A stretch of 28,502 nucleotides of DNA from a virus. The notes beneath the pieces are model-generated. The model was not told the origin of the DNA, did not search any database, and was given only the letters and a program-made list of their open reading frames with translations. The stretch is from positions 1 through 28,502 of IMG/VR virus record IMGVR_UViG_3300037963_001982; one strand, given 5' to 3'. Numbering within the stretch: position 1 is the first letter of the stretch; each line of letters starts with the position of its first letter. Made by a program: the position numbers and the translations under genes. Shown piece by piece: positions 9,801 to 16,732 of this stretch.

Positions 9801-12596
9801 AGGTAATAGACTTTTAACAAAGTTTTGATTTTGTTTACTAAGCTTAGAAATGTCTACATGGCTTTCTAAGTATTTATATATACCATCTTCAGCAAATATT
9901 TCTTCTATTTTTGTACGAATTTTAGAATGTTGACTTCCAAACTTATCATCGTTTAATACATTGTCTACAAACTTTACAAGTCTTTCAGAATTGTCTAAAG
10001 ATTGCATCATATCTCCTATGTGATACATAAATTCATTATTAAAAGATAGTTTTCCTTTTGGAAGATTATTGTTAGATGAAAACAATTCAGCTCCACCATC
10101 TAATAAACTTTTAATGCTTGATAAGAATTCTCCTTTATCAGTTAAATCACTATTTTTAATTGACACTTTATTTGCACCCGATGCTTTAATTTTTCCAGTT
10201 CCATATTTTATAACATAATCTACGGCACGTGTTAGTTCTGTAAATAAAGCTTCTCCTTCAAAATCATCTAAATCTAATTCAGCACCTTTTCCAATTCTTT
10301 TTAAAACAAATTGGTCATTTCCATATTCTTTACTTCTAGTTTTTACAGGTTTATAAGCATCAGGCAATTTATTATATATATCTAATATTTGATTTTCCAT
10401 TTCTTCTATGGTGCCTTTAAAATTTTCTATTACTGGTTTAGCATAGGTTACAATTAAATCTCTTGGATTATCAGGTCTAACATCTAATCCTTTCATAGTA
10501 TCACTAAATAATTGTACTTGGTCAGCAGTTAATTCATCAAATGTTTTAAAGGTGGTTTTTTTAGTAGTAAAATTAACATTATCATACAACATAATAAAAT
10601 CTTGATATAAACTTCTTAAATTATCTACATCTTCTATAGCATTAACTTTATCACGTTCATCTTTTTTTATTTTCTTTTCTTTACCACCAACGTCTTTTAA
10701 ATAATCATTTTGAATCATACCCCTGATAGTGTTTGCAGTTGGAGAGTTTTCGTCAATACCAGCCATTCTCATACCTTCTATACCTGCTGTAGCGTTGTTG
10801 CTAATTAATTGTCTTCTAATATGATTATATATTGGATGGTCTATGTGTACTCCTATAGCATCACCTAATTGTACTTGTTCTTTTATATGTTGAAATCTAT
10901 CTCCAATTTTTTCTTCCCAAGGAGTTGTAGTGGTTGTCCATTCAGATGTTCCATCTCTTAAAGGTCTACCTTTATATGTCATTTTGTGACCACGTTTAAA
11001 TAAGAAATATCCTAACACAGCTGTCATTTTCCAATTATCTTCATCTATAGATTGTCCAAAAAAGTAAGGAGATGCACCAGCCATTCCTAAAATAAATGCT
11101 CCAGCACCTTGTCTGAATTTAGTTTGTGCAAAATCTTGAAGAATTAATTTACCATAATCCATACGAGCTGCGTTAATGTTTACAGACTTAGCTACACCAT
11201 TAAGAGATAATTTCATATACTCAGCTGCTGCTTCAGCTCTTTTAATATCTATTTCTGTTGCACCTTCTTGAGCTCCACGTATTACTAGTTGTTTTAAATC
11301 ATGTGGATTTTTTTTACCTTTTAACAATGTATCCATTTCTTTAGGCAATAATTTTCCTGCTTGTTCCATAGCGTGTAATACTGCAGGTTGGTGCATTCTT
11401 GCATATAACATATAAGCTGAAGTAACATCTTCACGAGATTTTTGAGCAACTTTTGTTGTTCCTTTAACATTTGTGCCTTTATAATAATTTCCATTATTTT
11501 TCATTAAACTAGCTATAGTATCTCTAGCTTCTTTATTCATAATGCTTAATGGACCTTTTGCTAAACCTCCTGGTATAAATCTAACACTAGCAGCTGCTGG
11601 ACCAAACAATAATGCTTCAGCTAACATTTGTTTACCAGTATAAGGATTTTCTTCACCTCTTATATTTCTAGAAGCCATCCAAGCTCCTTCTACCATAGTG
11701 TAATATAAAACGTCTTCTGCTGCATGACCAAACCAAATATCAGCTTTACTATATTCTTTCATACCTAATTTTCTTAATGGATTAAATTCTGTTAATAAAT
11801 CAGGTAATGTGTTTATTGGTTTAAAACCTTCACTCCAATATTTACTTGCTTTTTTATTAATTTCTTCAACAACGCTATTAACTATTCTTCCACTTTTATC
11901 TTTTGTTGCTCTACCAAAAGTATATCCTAAATCTTTACCAACTTTTTCTAAGTAATTTCCAATACCATCATTGAATTTTTTTTGTACTTCTTCTGGTCCA
12001 AAACGTTTGCCGTAAAATCCAGCTCTTCTGGTATCGTCAAAATTGTTAACTGCTTTAAATAAATCATCTGAAGCGGCTACTTCATTTATAAATTTTTCAG
12101 CACTAATCTTTTCACTACCTTTCATAATAGTGACTCCACCTCTAGTTAGTGCTCCTGTTGCAATATCTTTTATATTATCAGTCGCATTAATTTGTTTTAA
12201 AATTTTAGTTTTACCTAAAGCTGTTCCTTTAGCTGCTTTACCTAGCCCTTTAATACCCATTAAACCAAGTTTACCTACACCAACATAGGGAGTAAAAAAC
12301 CCAGCTAAATTACCTAAAGCGTATGCATTACTATTTCTATTTGCATCTATACCTAAACGACTTCCATCTGCAAAACCAAAACTTGCACTTTCAATTGCAC
12401 CTCCTGCAAAATTTTCTAATGTTTGACCTATTCCTGTGCTTTTAATTGGTGATACAAATTTTCCTTCATCTGTTGTAGCGCTAGATAATGATTGTGATAA
12501 GCTTGTACCTAATGAATCAAGCATAGTTAATTCATTTGTTTGAGCTTGATTTTGATTTCGTTCAGCTCGTAACTTTTCAAGTAACGTTTGTGCCAT
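3819..12596 (-). CDS. Giant virion protein with two-barrel RNA polymerase signature (2925 residues)
   Basis: This protein is the largest in the window. Three motifs lie in the order of two-barrel RNA polymerases. Residues 2090-2098 read Y-R-N-P-I-T-R-L-G, comparable to V-T-R-N-P in eukaryotic RNAi polymerases and N-R-A-P-T-L-H-R-L-G in bacterial beta-prime. Residues 2130-2136 read G-D-Y-D-I-D-D, with D2131, D2133 and D2135 in the positions of the magnesium-binding aspartates. Residues 2260-2266 read A-L-D-I-S-T-G, like the A-V-D-F-x-K-T-G motif downstream in RNAi polymerases. The first barrel should lie about 1750-2080; the lysines near 1853 and 1896 are only candidates. The N-terminal 550 residues are rich in glycine and alanine with hydrophobic segments (about 85-125, 330-350 and 495-530), as in injected virion proteins; the rest is long, charged and helical. 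No Shine-Dalgarno is visible; the ATG lies three bases after the previous stop, suggesting coupling. Polymerase function is inferred from motifs read by eye; the coding call is certain. Confidence 0.85.
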   Translation of the reverse strand: MAQTLLEKLRAERNQNQAQTNELTMLDSLGTSLSQSLSSATTDEGKFVSPIKSTGIGQTLENFAGGAIESASFGFADGSRLGIDANRNSNAYALGNLAGFFTPYVGVGKLGLMGIKGLGKAAKGTALGKTKILKQINATDNIKDIATGALTRGGVTIMKGSEKISAEKFINEVAASDDLFKAVNNFDDTRRAGFYGKRFGPEEVQKKFNDGIGNYLEKVGKDLGYTFGRATKDKSGRIVNSVVEEINKKASKYWSEGFKPINTLPDLLTEFNPLRKLGMKEYSKADIWFGHAAEDVLYYTMVEGAWMASRNIRGEENPYTGKQMLAEALLFGPAAASVRFIPGGLAKGPLSIMNKEARDTIASLMKNNGNYYKGTNVKGTTKVAQKSREDVTSAYMLYARMHQPAVLHAMEQAGKLLPKEMDTLLKGKKNPHDLKQLVIRGAQEGATEIDIKRAEAAAEYMKLSLNGVAKSVNINAARMDYGKLILQDFAQTKFRQGAGAFILGMAGASPYFFGQSIDEDNWKMTAVLGYFLFKRGHKMTYKGRPLRDGTSEWTTTTTPWEEKIGDRFQHIKEQVQLGDAIGVHIDHPIYNHIRRQLISNNATAGIEGMRMAGIDENSPTANTIRGMIQNDYLKDVGGKEKKIKKDERDKVNAIEDVDNLRSLYQDFIMLYDNVNFTTKKTTFKTFDELTADQVQLFSDTMKGLDVRPDNPRDLIVTYAKPVIENFKGTIEEMENQILDIYNKLPDAYKPVKTRSKEYGNDQFVLKRIGKGAELDLDDFEGEALFTELTRAVDYVIKYGTGKIKASGANKVSIKNSDLTDKGEFLSSIKSLLDGGAELFSSNNNLPKGKLSFNNEFMYHIGDMMQSLDNSERLVKFVDNVLNDDKFGSQHSKIRTKIEEIFAEDGIYKYLESHVDISKLSKQNQNFVKSLLPLLRKQGADDLVKQTKRKKLTNAQVNELRELFVEQDFGIFSRMKDRPNIPFLTFIGDLEWKNQWIKYQRYNVDGNLQSYTNVDRAILETFEEFSLIKGRSSNTIHMDIRILADLDISQHQKGVNFLKFLEDYESGESKKFLTSFINTIKSDNNLSASQADKAAKQLIMEVQEIIKPYILKTENGITTGHLTEVTDSSLYFKDINTLNSLKKSIEKIKTIKYNDNMNMFAQSLKKQVKDLEADNIDTIGKILKYIENSDDKFRKFYNHLNTAGFLSNERKLRSWKEMQKIDDSISSEKIYQDKMKQLFAEQERNIIDDMMAPKDKEEMLLDFDLNHSRELSESPNTISKLLIEYGEDSIIIGKHFKKAKDAVNIKEYLDAKYSVMKDDGRFVDNNGNRTHTKVFLQRLRENIIETNPLVDVEKLNQELIAIGANLENRVVLKTVTYDGSRGFSNYEDFQYQENLLLKSLRGIFEDGTLADKIVIMNNNGFANNVYRANRTLDDNEFFYQIANDLATGNHRFKSNRALKKGIDEEFDENDIDLESFKGILIRLNEKTNIVIRINDTNKKAGIDALDEIADRYVKWRKKNLGKNALDGLQENFYIRKHEDTGKYIFDIDAVPKNPDGSISGKKITQLIQPMMMDLTYGKKAMEFGLGEKTWLALRNATDEEQFKSLKRFKLHDNKSAKNIDSDQLRQIGEFIKDTKDPTLNKVATTINKVVNGDYKFVIVEDELPDGTINDMFSQRKRDIKQYKDEFNIDIEKELSDTEYNALSARDQRIYDAGRERLRQEDVSILDAASMKPTDLYDLEAMLLGTPLNQTSELSGVKYIGHKDVGDEIALMKTAGLHIPNQGAKNFPQEMMTAANQQNIIFIARSGVKDLVKGINSDLTSRIFSPNTAKDFNRTFDDTNSFQFNMNDISLLSSKGKKSGALPPNLTGFLTFAENGDEALNAFVSYNYTQNIRPYNTKAKNMNNSDRTGAIEDFLYLTEQNSNKLNADTNLRDSQPGVLQSLAKEGVDPYLFYDKYFDMFADEYVLNAKVKHGNNAVIQPDITGSLKSMIADETGVIRYGETTESYYAGQTEIDVDNFAIILKDKNDVDRLVHITELKDVMRDQELRKGLTPSSVKKLDDLVRNKPKKGSTLKDLVDYFEVVDDVQVASLTYRNPITRLGSVIIEGIKDIGSISEKNKKVVASGDVIHMLKGDYDIDDTISMYSQPADVWKGFNNLLGKKMYTQDTLGSPDNYKGFSLTDSDKFAELQNSKLNEAVIKGTGMNFPEILRFLTATQSRTPGVGGKPFPTNGLVMQIGKNTYIRVKENIDPIIGAKVDEYNQKALDISTGGYNIEKLGSKTTIMNDLFFSKDGIFERVDGEGLKLADEFQPHEMFAVREYVNIFSTYLRDSGGEFSTGRKRSASPSRRVKVIDNYDKDLALAKQSIEAKMKKLILSQSAGQGQKAWDDLYKDLYELDFGGHNINSSFTMRLAGQVSSKAYENALNLKNVSPRDYQNVLLRSLYEQNTTANKLQIKDRLDYQGPEFETLAFQFMDDASEATENIIKGVKNYHDASIKLQAIEEQYFSDLDKLKELQAGKKLEYGEDDFSGDALIKYYSSRTKGFDKKYSELKQEINNKLFKDLDENIKKELVARIKKIYDKHGKLSDKKLGELVNEKMKDFITEPRKYEETLSEFVGRSTAGVLNQRIASSGLQITEAQSKLIDNFVSQYKKEFYETTNGTSKLYGFQDYDSLQYDFDRQLYLIIQENGLADKIDIVLSRIMSPDIDIKSGKFVEFNGKYLFVSDDKSLSKRINLAIRFNNSHRVDIFNQKTEALQFNKDLAKTSRDVVDVLNGKKPNLESVVSDKVFIRNQEAFRAFTEYGNTHNDSVLRMTNILQDEINQSGMSRLSYYEQFYIGIGTGLYRSVARKGGLVGDSLIAHEFAGRGDYRVNGIAAIYEAIDKGVYVFEDVNSGLIPSDKPFVNRTKSNFMEWNEARYERIGKKCVKARGK
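3831..3849 (-). repeat. 19-base near-repeat at gene 3' end, copy A
   Basis: The plus-strand sequence here matches 15240-15258 at 18 of 19 bases. Each copy lies close to the stop codon of its gene and is read in the same frame, giving a shared K-K-x-V-K-A-R tail in the 2925- and 95-residue proteins. It may be a small recombination tract or a shared C-terminal signal, and chance is possible in AT-rich DNA. Confidence 0.5.
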
Positions 12597-12599
12597 ATT

Positions 12600-14018
12600 T
12601 TATTTTGTTAAATGTTGATTTATTAAGTCTTTTAAAAATGCATATTTATTTATTGCTGGGTCTGCTGAATCTTTATGTGCAATTTTATACAACTTTACAG
12701 ATTCACTATTTAAATTAGCATTTGGACTCATTTGTTGATATTTGTTGATATTATCTACTGCTATTCTTTCTAATATACCAGCTTCTAAATTAGCATTTTC
12801 TTCTAAAGCTTGAACTTTCTTTAAAGCTTCCATTAATTCTTTTGTGTCTAATTTAAAAATATCTTCAGTTATTATATTTTGACCTTCATTACCAACATTT
12901 GTAAATATTTTATTATACATAGACCCATATTTACTTTCTTTTTTATTAAATATTGCGGCTAATTCTGCATCGCTAAATACACTTGAGATATTGCTTTCTA
13001 ATGTTAATCTATCCATATAATCATAGCCGTCAACATTTGCTAAAGTAAGCGTACCGTCGTCTTGTTGTACTTTTTCAACCAATGAACTTAAATTAGTTAA
13101 AGCATTATTTATTTCTTTATTATCTTTTTGTTCGTTATCGTATAATCTATTTGCTTCTATATCAAAAGCTTTCACAACATCAAATTGAAATTCTGGTAAA
13201 GGTTCAAATGTATCAATTACCATTTGTTCAGATTTACGTGCACTTAATATTTTTCTTTCATTGTCATCAATTTTTTTAATTATTTCAGTACCTTGTACTA
13301 AACGACCAATATTATGATTAGCAGATTGAATTGCTTTTCTATTGTTCAAACTATTTAAAATTACATTACCTTGTTCATCTCTTTCTAAATCAGGTCCATA
13401 TAATCCTATGTTAGCAAAAGCTCCTTCATATTTATCTAAAAAACCACTATCTATAATATCATCAAAATAACCAGAAACAATATTTGTAGCAGTAGGATTT
13501 AATATATATTGTGAAAAAGTTGCATAAAATTCTTTAGCTTGACCATCAGTAAATCCTTTGCTTTTTAAATGGGCAATAGTGTCTGCTCTATAATTTTGAT
13601 TATTAAATGTTTGTTCTGTTAAATCTTGTTGTTGAGTTGGAAATGAAGTTCCTTCAGGTGGGTCAGTTTTTAATGCAACTTGAAACAAAGGTTCTACTGA
13701 AACCATAACATCAGCAATTTCGTCTTTTATATCTGTAAGATATTCATCTCTTTGACTTTTTAACGCTGTAAGCAAATTTTGTTGCAACTTATCTCTTTCT
13801 AAAAACTCTTGATTGCTTTTTTGTATGTCTACTTGCTTATCAAGTGCGTTTGCTCTTTGTTTTTCTATTGCTAAACTTTCCATTTCTCTTAAAGCAGCTT
13901 CTCTTCCTCTTACATCTGCACCAGCAGCTTCTAATAGGTTTAATGCTTGTGCTTCTTCAGCTCTTCTTTCTCTAGCGTCAGCGTCTTGTATTGATTGTAT
14001 TATGTCTAATATTGCCAT
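12600..14018 (-). CDS. Helical ejection / internal virion protein, 472 residues
   Basis: A 472-residue protein, acidic and helical, with a strong coiled-coil N-terminus (about residues 1-115, rich in A, E, R, K and Q, e.g. R-R-A-E-E-A-Q-A-L-N-L-L-E-A-A). No signal peptide, cysteine pair or enzymatic motif is seen. It lies between the 171-residue helical protein and the giant polymerase-like protein, with two- and three-base gaps, so it belongs to the ejection block. In podoviruses a medium helical protein in this place is usually an inner-core component (the T7 gp14/gp15 position). A GGTGAG sequence upstream can serve as ribosome-binding site. The exact homology is not recognised, and the role is inferred from composition and position. 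Confidence 0.75.
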   Translation of the reverse strand: MAILDIIQSIQDADARERRAEEAQALNLLEAAGADVRGREAALREMESLAIEKQRANALDKQVDIQKSNQEFLERDKLQQNLLTALKSQRDEYLTDIKDEIADVMVSVEPLFQVALKTDPPEGTSFPTQQQDLTEQTFNNQNYRADTIAHLKSKGFTDGQAKEFYATFSQYILNPTATNIVSGYFDDIIDSGFLDKYEGAFANIGLYGPDLERDEQGNVILNSLNNRKAIQSANHNIGRLVQGTEIIKKIDDNERKILSARKSEQMVIDTFEPLPEFQFDVVKAFDIEANRLYDNEQKDNKEINNALTNLSSLVEKVQQDDGTLTLANVDGYDYMDRLTLESNISSVFSDAELAAIFNKKESKYGSMYNKIFTNVGNEGQNIITEDIFKLDTKELMEALKKVQALEENANLEAGILERIAVDNINKYQQMSPNANLNSESVKLYKIAHKDSADPAINKYAFLKDLINQHLTK

Positions 14019-14020
14019 CT

Positions 14021-14536
14021 TTAACTCACCATCCTATTTGCAAGATTTGATAAAAATCCTCCACTTTTCTTTAAACTTTGATTTTGTCTTTTTCTTTTTT
14101 CTATATCAGCTTCAAGAGCACTAATTCTATTTAAAGAAGCTAATCTTTTATTTTGTATAAATTTTTCTGTTTTCATAGTTAAAGCTTGAAGTTTATTTCC
14201 ATAGTCTTGTTGTGTTTGCGCTTCTAATTCATCTAACATTTCTTCTTGCTCACCATCAAACATAAAACCACTAGGATTACTATCTCTGCTTTTATCAATT
14301 TTATCTAAACTTCTTCTAACAGGTTCGCTTAAACTATCTATAGCAAATTGTTCATCTTCTTCAGCGGCTTCTATACTAAATTGTAAAGCATCTTCTTCTT
14401 GTCCTATTGCTTCACGATTAGTTTTTATAGCTGCGTTATTGTTTGATATTGTTCCACTTGATATACTACTATCTGTAGCTGCTCCTGTTACATCTTCTAA
14501 TATTCCTAAGCCATATGCTAATTTCTTAAATAACAT
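14021..14536 (-). CDS. Helical coiled-coil virion protein, 171 residues
   Basis: A 171-residue helical protein. The N-terminus, M-L-F-K-K-L-A-Y-G-L-G-I-L, is amphipathic and hydrophobic. The middle is acidic, and the C-terminal half (about 110-155) looks like a coiled coil, ending in a glycine/serine-containing hydrophobic tail. Its ATG overlaps the stop of the 210-residue gene by one base (TAATG) and it is followed two bases after its own stop by the 472-residue gene. Size, amphipathic end and place among ejection proteins recall T7 gp14-like proteins that enter the outer membrane first. That comparison is positional and not based on recognised sequence similarity. Confidence 0.7.
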   Translation of the reverse strand: MLFKKLAYGLGILEDVTGAATDSSISSGTISNNNAAIKTNREAIGQEEDALQFSIEAAEEDEQFAIDSLSEPVRRSLDKIDKSRDSNPSGFMFDGEQEEMLDELEAQTQQDYGNKLQALTMKTEKFIQNKRLASLNRISALEADIEKRKRQNQSLKKSGGFLSNLANRMVS

Positions 14537-15168
14537 TATTTATTTTCCTTTTTTCTAAATATTCCAAAGTTAAACATGTCTAAAATATTTGTTGGTTTTG
14601 GTGTTCCGTCTACTGTAAAATCAAATTCTGGTTTAAAATTTAAATCGTAACCATCGTTATAACCTATTACTTTACCATCTTTATCTTTAATAGCTAAATT
14701 ATCCATCATACTTTGATAAACGCCTTTAAATTTATTTGATGAAGATAAATAGTCTTTCATAGTTCTAAAATCTGCATCACTAAATTCTACACCTTGTTTA
14801 TTGACATTAATAGTTTTTCCTATGTCCATTAAACTTTTTCCATATTGTTTTCTATTTGCAATATCAATAGTTACTTCAGTTAATTTTGCATCTTCATTAT
14901 CTTTATTTAATTGGTTGTATAAATCTTTACCAATCATAGCATCTCTTTTTTCTGCGTCTAATTTGTCAAACTCGTCTACAACATTAAACAATTTTAAACT
15001 ACCTTTAGCAAAAGCATCAAATCTTTTTTGTCTATTAGTTTTGTCTAATGTGTCCATTTTAGTATCAAAATCTAAAAGCTTAGTTTCTTGTTGTAAATCA
15101 AACGACTTATTAGAAGCTTCGGTTGCTCTTTCTCTAGATGATTTTATAGGTTTTTTACTTTGATACAT
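14536..15168 (-). CDS. Probable internal virion protein, 210 residues
   Basis: A 210-residue, highly charged protein (many K, D and E), mostly helical in the first 90 residues, with no membrane segment and no cysteine. The ATG has AGAGGAA upstream. The 59-base space before it (15169-15227) is the widest gap in the ejection block; it is very AT-rich and could hold a promoter, but I see no convincing -35/-10 pair. The gene is coupled to the following 171-residue gene by a TAATG overlap. I do not recognise the family. Membership of the ejection or core block is inferred from the neighbours. Confidence 0.7.
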   Translation of the reverse strand: MYQSKKPIKSSRERATEASNKSFDLQQETKLLDFDTKMDTLDKTNRQKRFDAFAKGSLKLFNVVDEFDKLDAEKRDAMIGKDLYNQLNKDNEDAKLTEVTIDIANRKQYGKSLMDIGKTINVNKQGVEFSDADFRTMKDYLSSSNKFKGVYQSMMDNLAIKDKDGKVIGYNDGYDLNFKPEFDFTVDGTPKPTNILDMFNFGIFRKKENK

Positions 15169-15227
15169 AGAAGTTCCTCTAAACTTTTATAGTTAATTTA
15201 ATTATTATCTGTTTAATATCCAACAAT

Positions 15228-15515
15228 TTATTCTGTACGTGCCTTTACAAATTTTTTAGTTCTAGCAGAATCTTCAATAGGTCTTCCATCTGATAAATTA
15301 AGCCATCTATTATTTAACTTAACATATTGAAAAACTCTGTTTAAATTTCTAGGGTCTTGATAATATACTATATCACCATTTTGACCTGATTCACGACTAG
15401 GTACAGTATTAACAATTTGAGGTTTATTAGGAGCTATATGTCTTATTCTTCTTCTTGAGCTACCGCCTACTCCTCTACCTTCTAGTCTTGCAAACTTTTT
15501 TTCTGCTTGTTCCAT
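15228..15515 (-). CDS. Small basic virion-associated protein with G-Q-N-G-D-I motif
   Basis: A 95-residue basic protein. The N-terminal third is arginine-rich (S-S-R-R-R-I-R-H). The middle, G-Q-N-G-D-I-V-Y-Y followed by F-Q-Y-V-K-L-N-N-R-W, resembles a small beta-structured segment common in phage structural proteins (a G-x-N-G-D-I strand, then Y-V-K-x-x-N-x-W). The C-terminus, K-K-F-V-K-A-R-T-E, resembles the tail of the giant 2925-residue protein. Its ATG overlaps the stop of the nozzle gene by one base (TAATG). Probably a minor tail or head-tail component; function unknown. Confidence 0.7.
   Translation of the reverse strand: MEQAEKKFARLEGRGVGGSSRRRIRHIAPNKPQIVNTVPSRESGQNGDIVYYQDPRNLNRVFQYVKLNNRWLNLSDGRPIEDSARTKKFVKARTE
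15240..15258 (-). repeat. 19-base near-repeat at gene 3' end, copy B
   Basis: Second copy of the repeat at 3831-3849, with one mismatch, again just before the stop codon of a leftward virion gene and in the same reading frame. Confidence 0.5.
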
Positions 15516-16732
15516 TATTTAATACTCTTACGTCTAAAAATTATTGTTATATCATTTATTTCAAAATCGTGTGGTATTGTTTGTCCTGATACATTTGCCA
15601 ACTCTATAGCAAAACTTCTTACACCATTTGCATTACTTGTGGTATTTAATTCTATTTCAGTCCAATTAGTACTACCATTTAAATATCTTGAAGTACCATC
15701 TCCAGTTACTCCTGTTATAGTATCACCACTATCATTAACAAAACTATGGCTAAAATCTCCACCATCAATAGCATATTTAGGAACAATATTAACATTAGCT
15801 CCATTACCGCCTTTGTAAGTTATTCTTACTTTTGCTATTTTTTTTCTTGCTTGTGTTTGAAATATTAATTCTTTTGTTTGAACTTTATACGTTCCTACAT
15901 CTCCTGTAACTGAATCGTTACTATCTAACTCGGGTTTAAATGGAACAACTGTAAGTTTAGCTGTATCATTTTCATAGCCAAATACTAAATTATTATCCCA
16001 TATATTAACAATATTAGTTTTATCTTTTGCTAATAACCTACCAGTTCCTTTTGTCCAAGAACGTAATACCATATCATAAACTAATATGTCATCGGCATTT
16101 GTTGCTTCAAAACTTTTAACAAATAATACTTGTTTCGTAGATGGAATAAATCCTACCATTGTTTTCCCATCTACATAAAAGTCTTCCCAAGTTTTTTTTG
16201 ACAACGTTCTTATACCTTGTCTAATAGTAATTTCTACTACTTGTTGTCCGTTATACATGTAAGCACCTTGATTATTACACCAAACTACTCCATAATCTGT
16301 TTCTACAACTGCATTATGATGAGTAACGCCTTTAAATTTATGAGAAGATTCTAAAAACTCTCTTGTTTTTGTAGCATTAATAATATGTAAAGTATTTTGT
16401 TTGTATTGTAATATTCTATCTGCAAAAGTAGCAAGTCTCACAATTTCTTCACCATCAGCAACAGCAACATCAATTCTTCTATCTAATGTAAATGAATCAT
16501 ATTTATTACTTTTACTTTTAAACATACTATCGCTTAAAACTCTTGTAGTGCCATCAGATTGAATTAATTCTACATTACCTATGTAAACTCTTGTATTTAA
16601 TAAAACAGACGTTTTCCACTTAATACTAGATATGTGATTTTTTTCATCAAATATTCTATTTTGTCTAGGCGCAAAATCATGTGGGTCTCCTAAATGAAAT
16701 TTACCTGGATTCATTAATGCGTAATTAGCCAA
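15515..16732 (-). CDS. Tail nozzle / tail tubular protein B-like, C-terminal part
   Basis: A 405-residue beta-rich protein. Repeated blade-like strands include I-L-Q-Y-K-Q-N-T-L-H-I-I, Y-G-V-V-W-C-N-N-Q-G-A-Y-M-Y-N-G, M-V-G-F-I-P-S-T-K-Q-V-L-F-V and V-Y-D-M-V-L-R-S-W-T-K-G. This series is typical of the beta-propeller nozzle proteins that plug short phage tails (P22 gp10, T7 gp12 type). The last 130 residues look like a separate beta sandwich. Its start overlaps the end of the 519-residue gene by eight bases. In most relatives the propeller and the N-terminal domains are one polypeptide of 700-900 residues, so this appears to be a two-gene version. The family call is by pattern; exact homology is not checked. 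Confidence 0.72.
   Translation of the reverse strand: MANYALMNPGKFHLGDPHDFAPRQNRIFDEKNHISSIKWKTSVLLNTRVYIGNVELIQSDGTTRVLSDSMFKSKSNKYDSFTLDRRIDVAVADGEEIVRLATFADRILQYKQNTLHIINATKTREFLESSHKFKGVTHHNAVVETDYGVVWCNNQGAYMYNGQQVVEITIRQGIRTLSKKTWEDFYVDGKTMVGFIPSTKQVLFVKSFEATNADDILVYDMVLRSWTKGTGRLLAKDKTNIVNIWDNNLVFGYENDTAKLTVVPFKPELDSNDSVTGDVGTYKVQTKELIFQTQARKKIAKVRITYKGGNGANVNIVPKYAIDGGDFSHSFVNDSGDTITGVTGDGTSRYLNGSTNWTEIELNTTSNANGVRSFAIELANVSGQTIPHDFEINDITIIFRRKSIK

Noticed and set aside
13813-14124. Rightward open frame spanning the junction of the 472- and 171-residue genes
   Set aside because: It crosses two real genes and has cysteine/serine/leucine-rich antisense composition and no start signal.
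14801-15163. A 120-codon rightward open frame opposite the 210-residue gene
   Set aside because: It lies fully inside a well-supported leftward gene, has a hydrophobic, serine-rich composition typical of antisense of charged AT-rich genes, and has no ribosome-binding site or partner gene.
15169-15227. Promoter in the AT-rich gap before the 210-residue gene
   Set aside because: Several weak TTG and TAAAAT-like words occur, but none at consensus quality and proper spacing. In such AT-rich DNA they are expected by chance.
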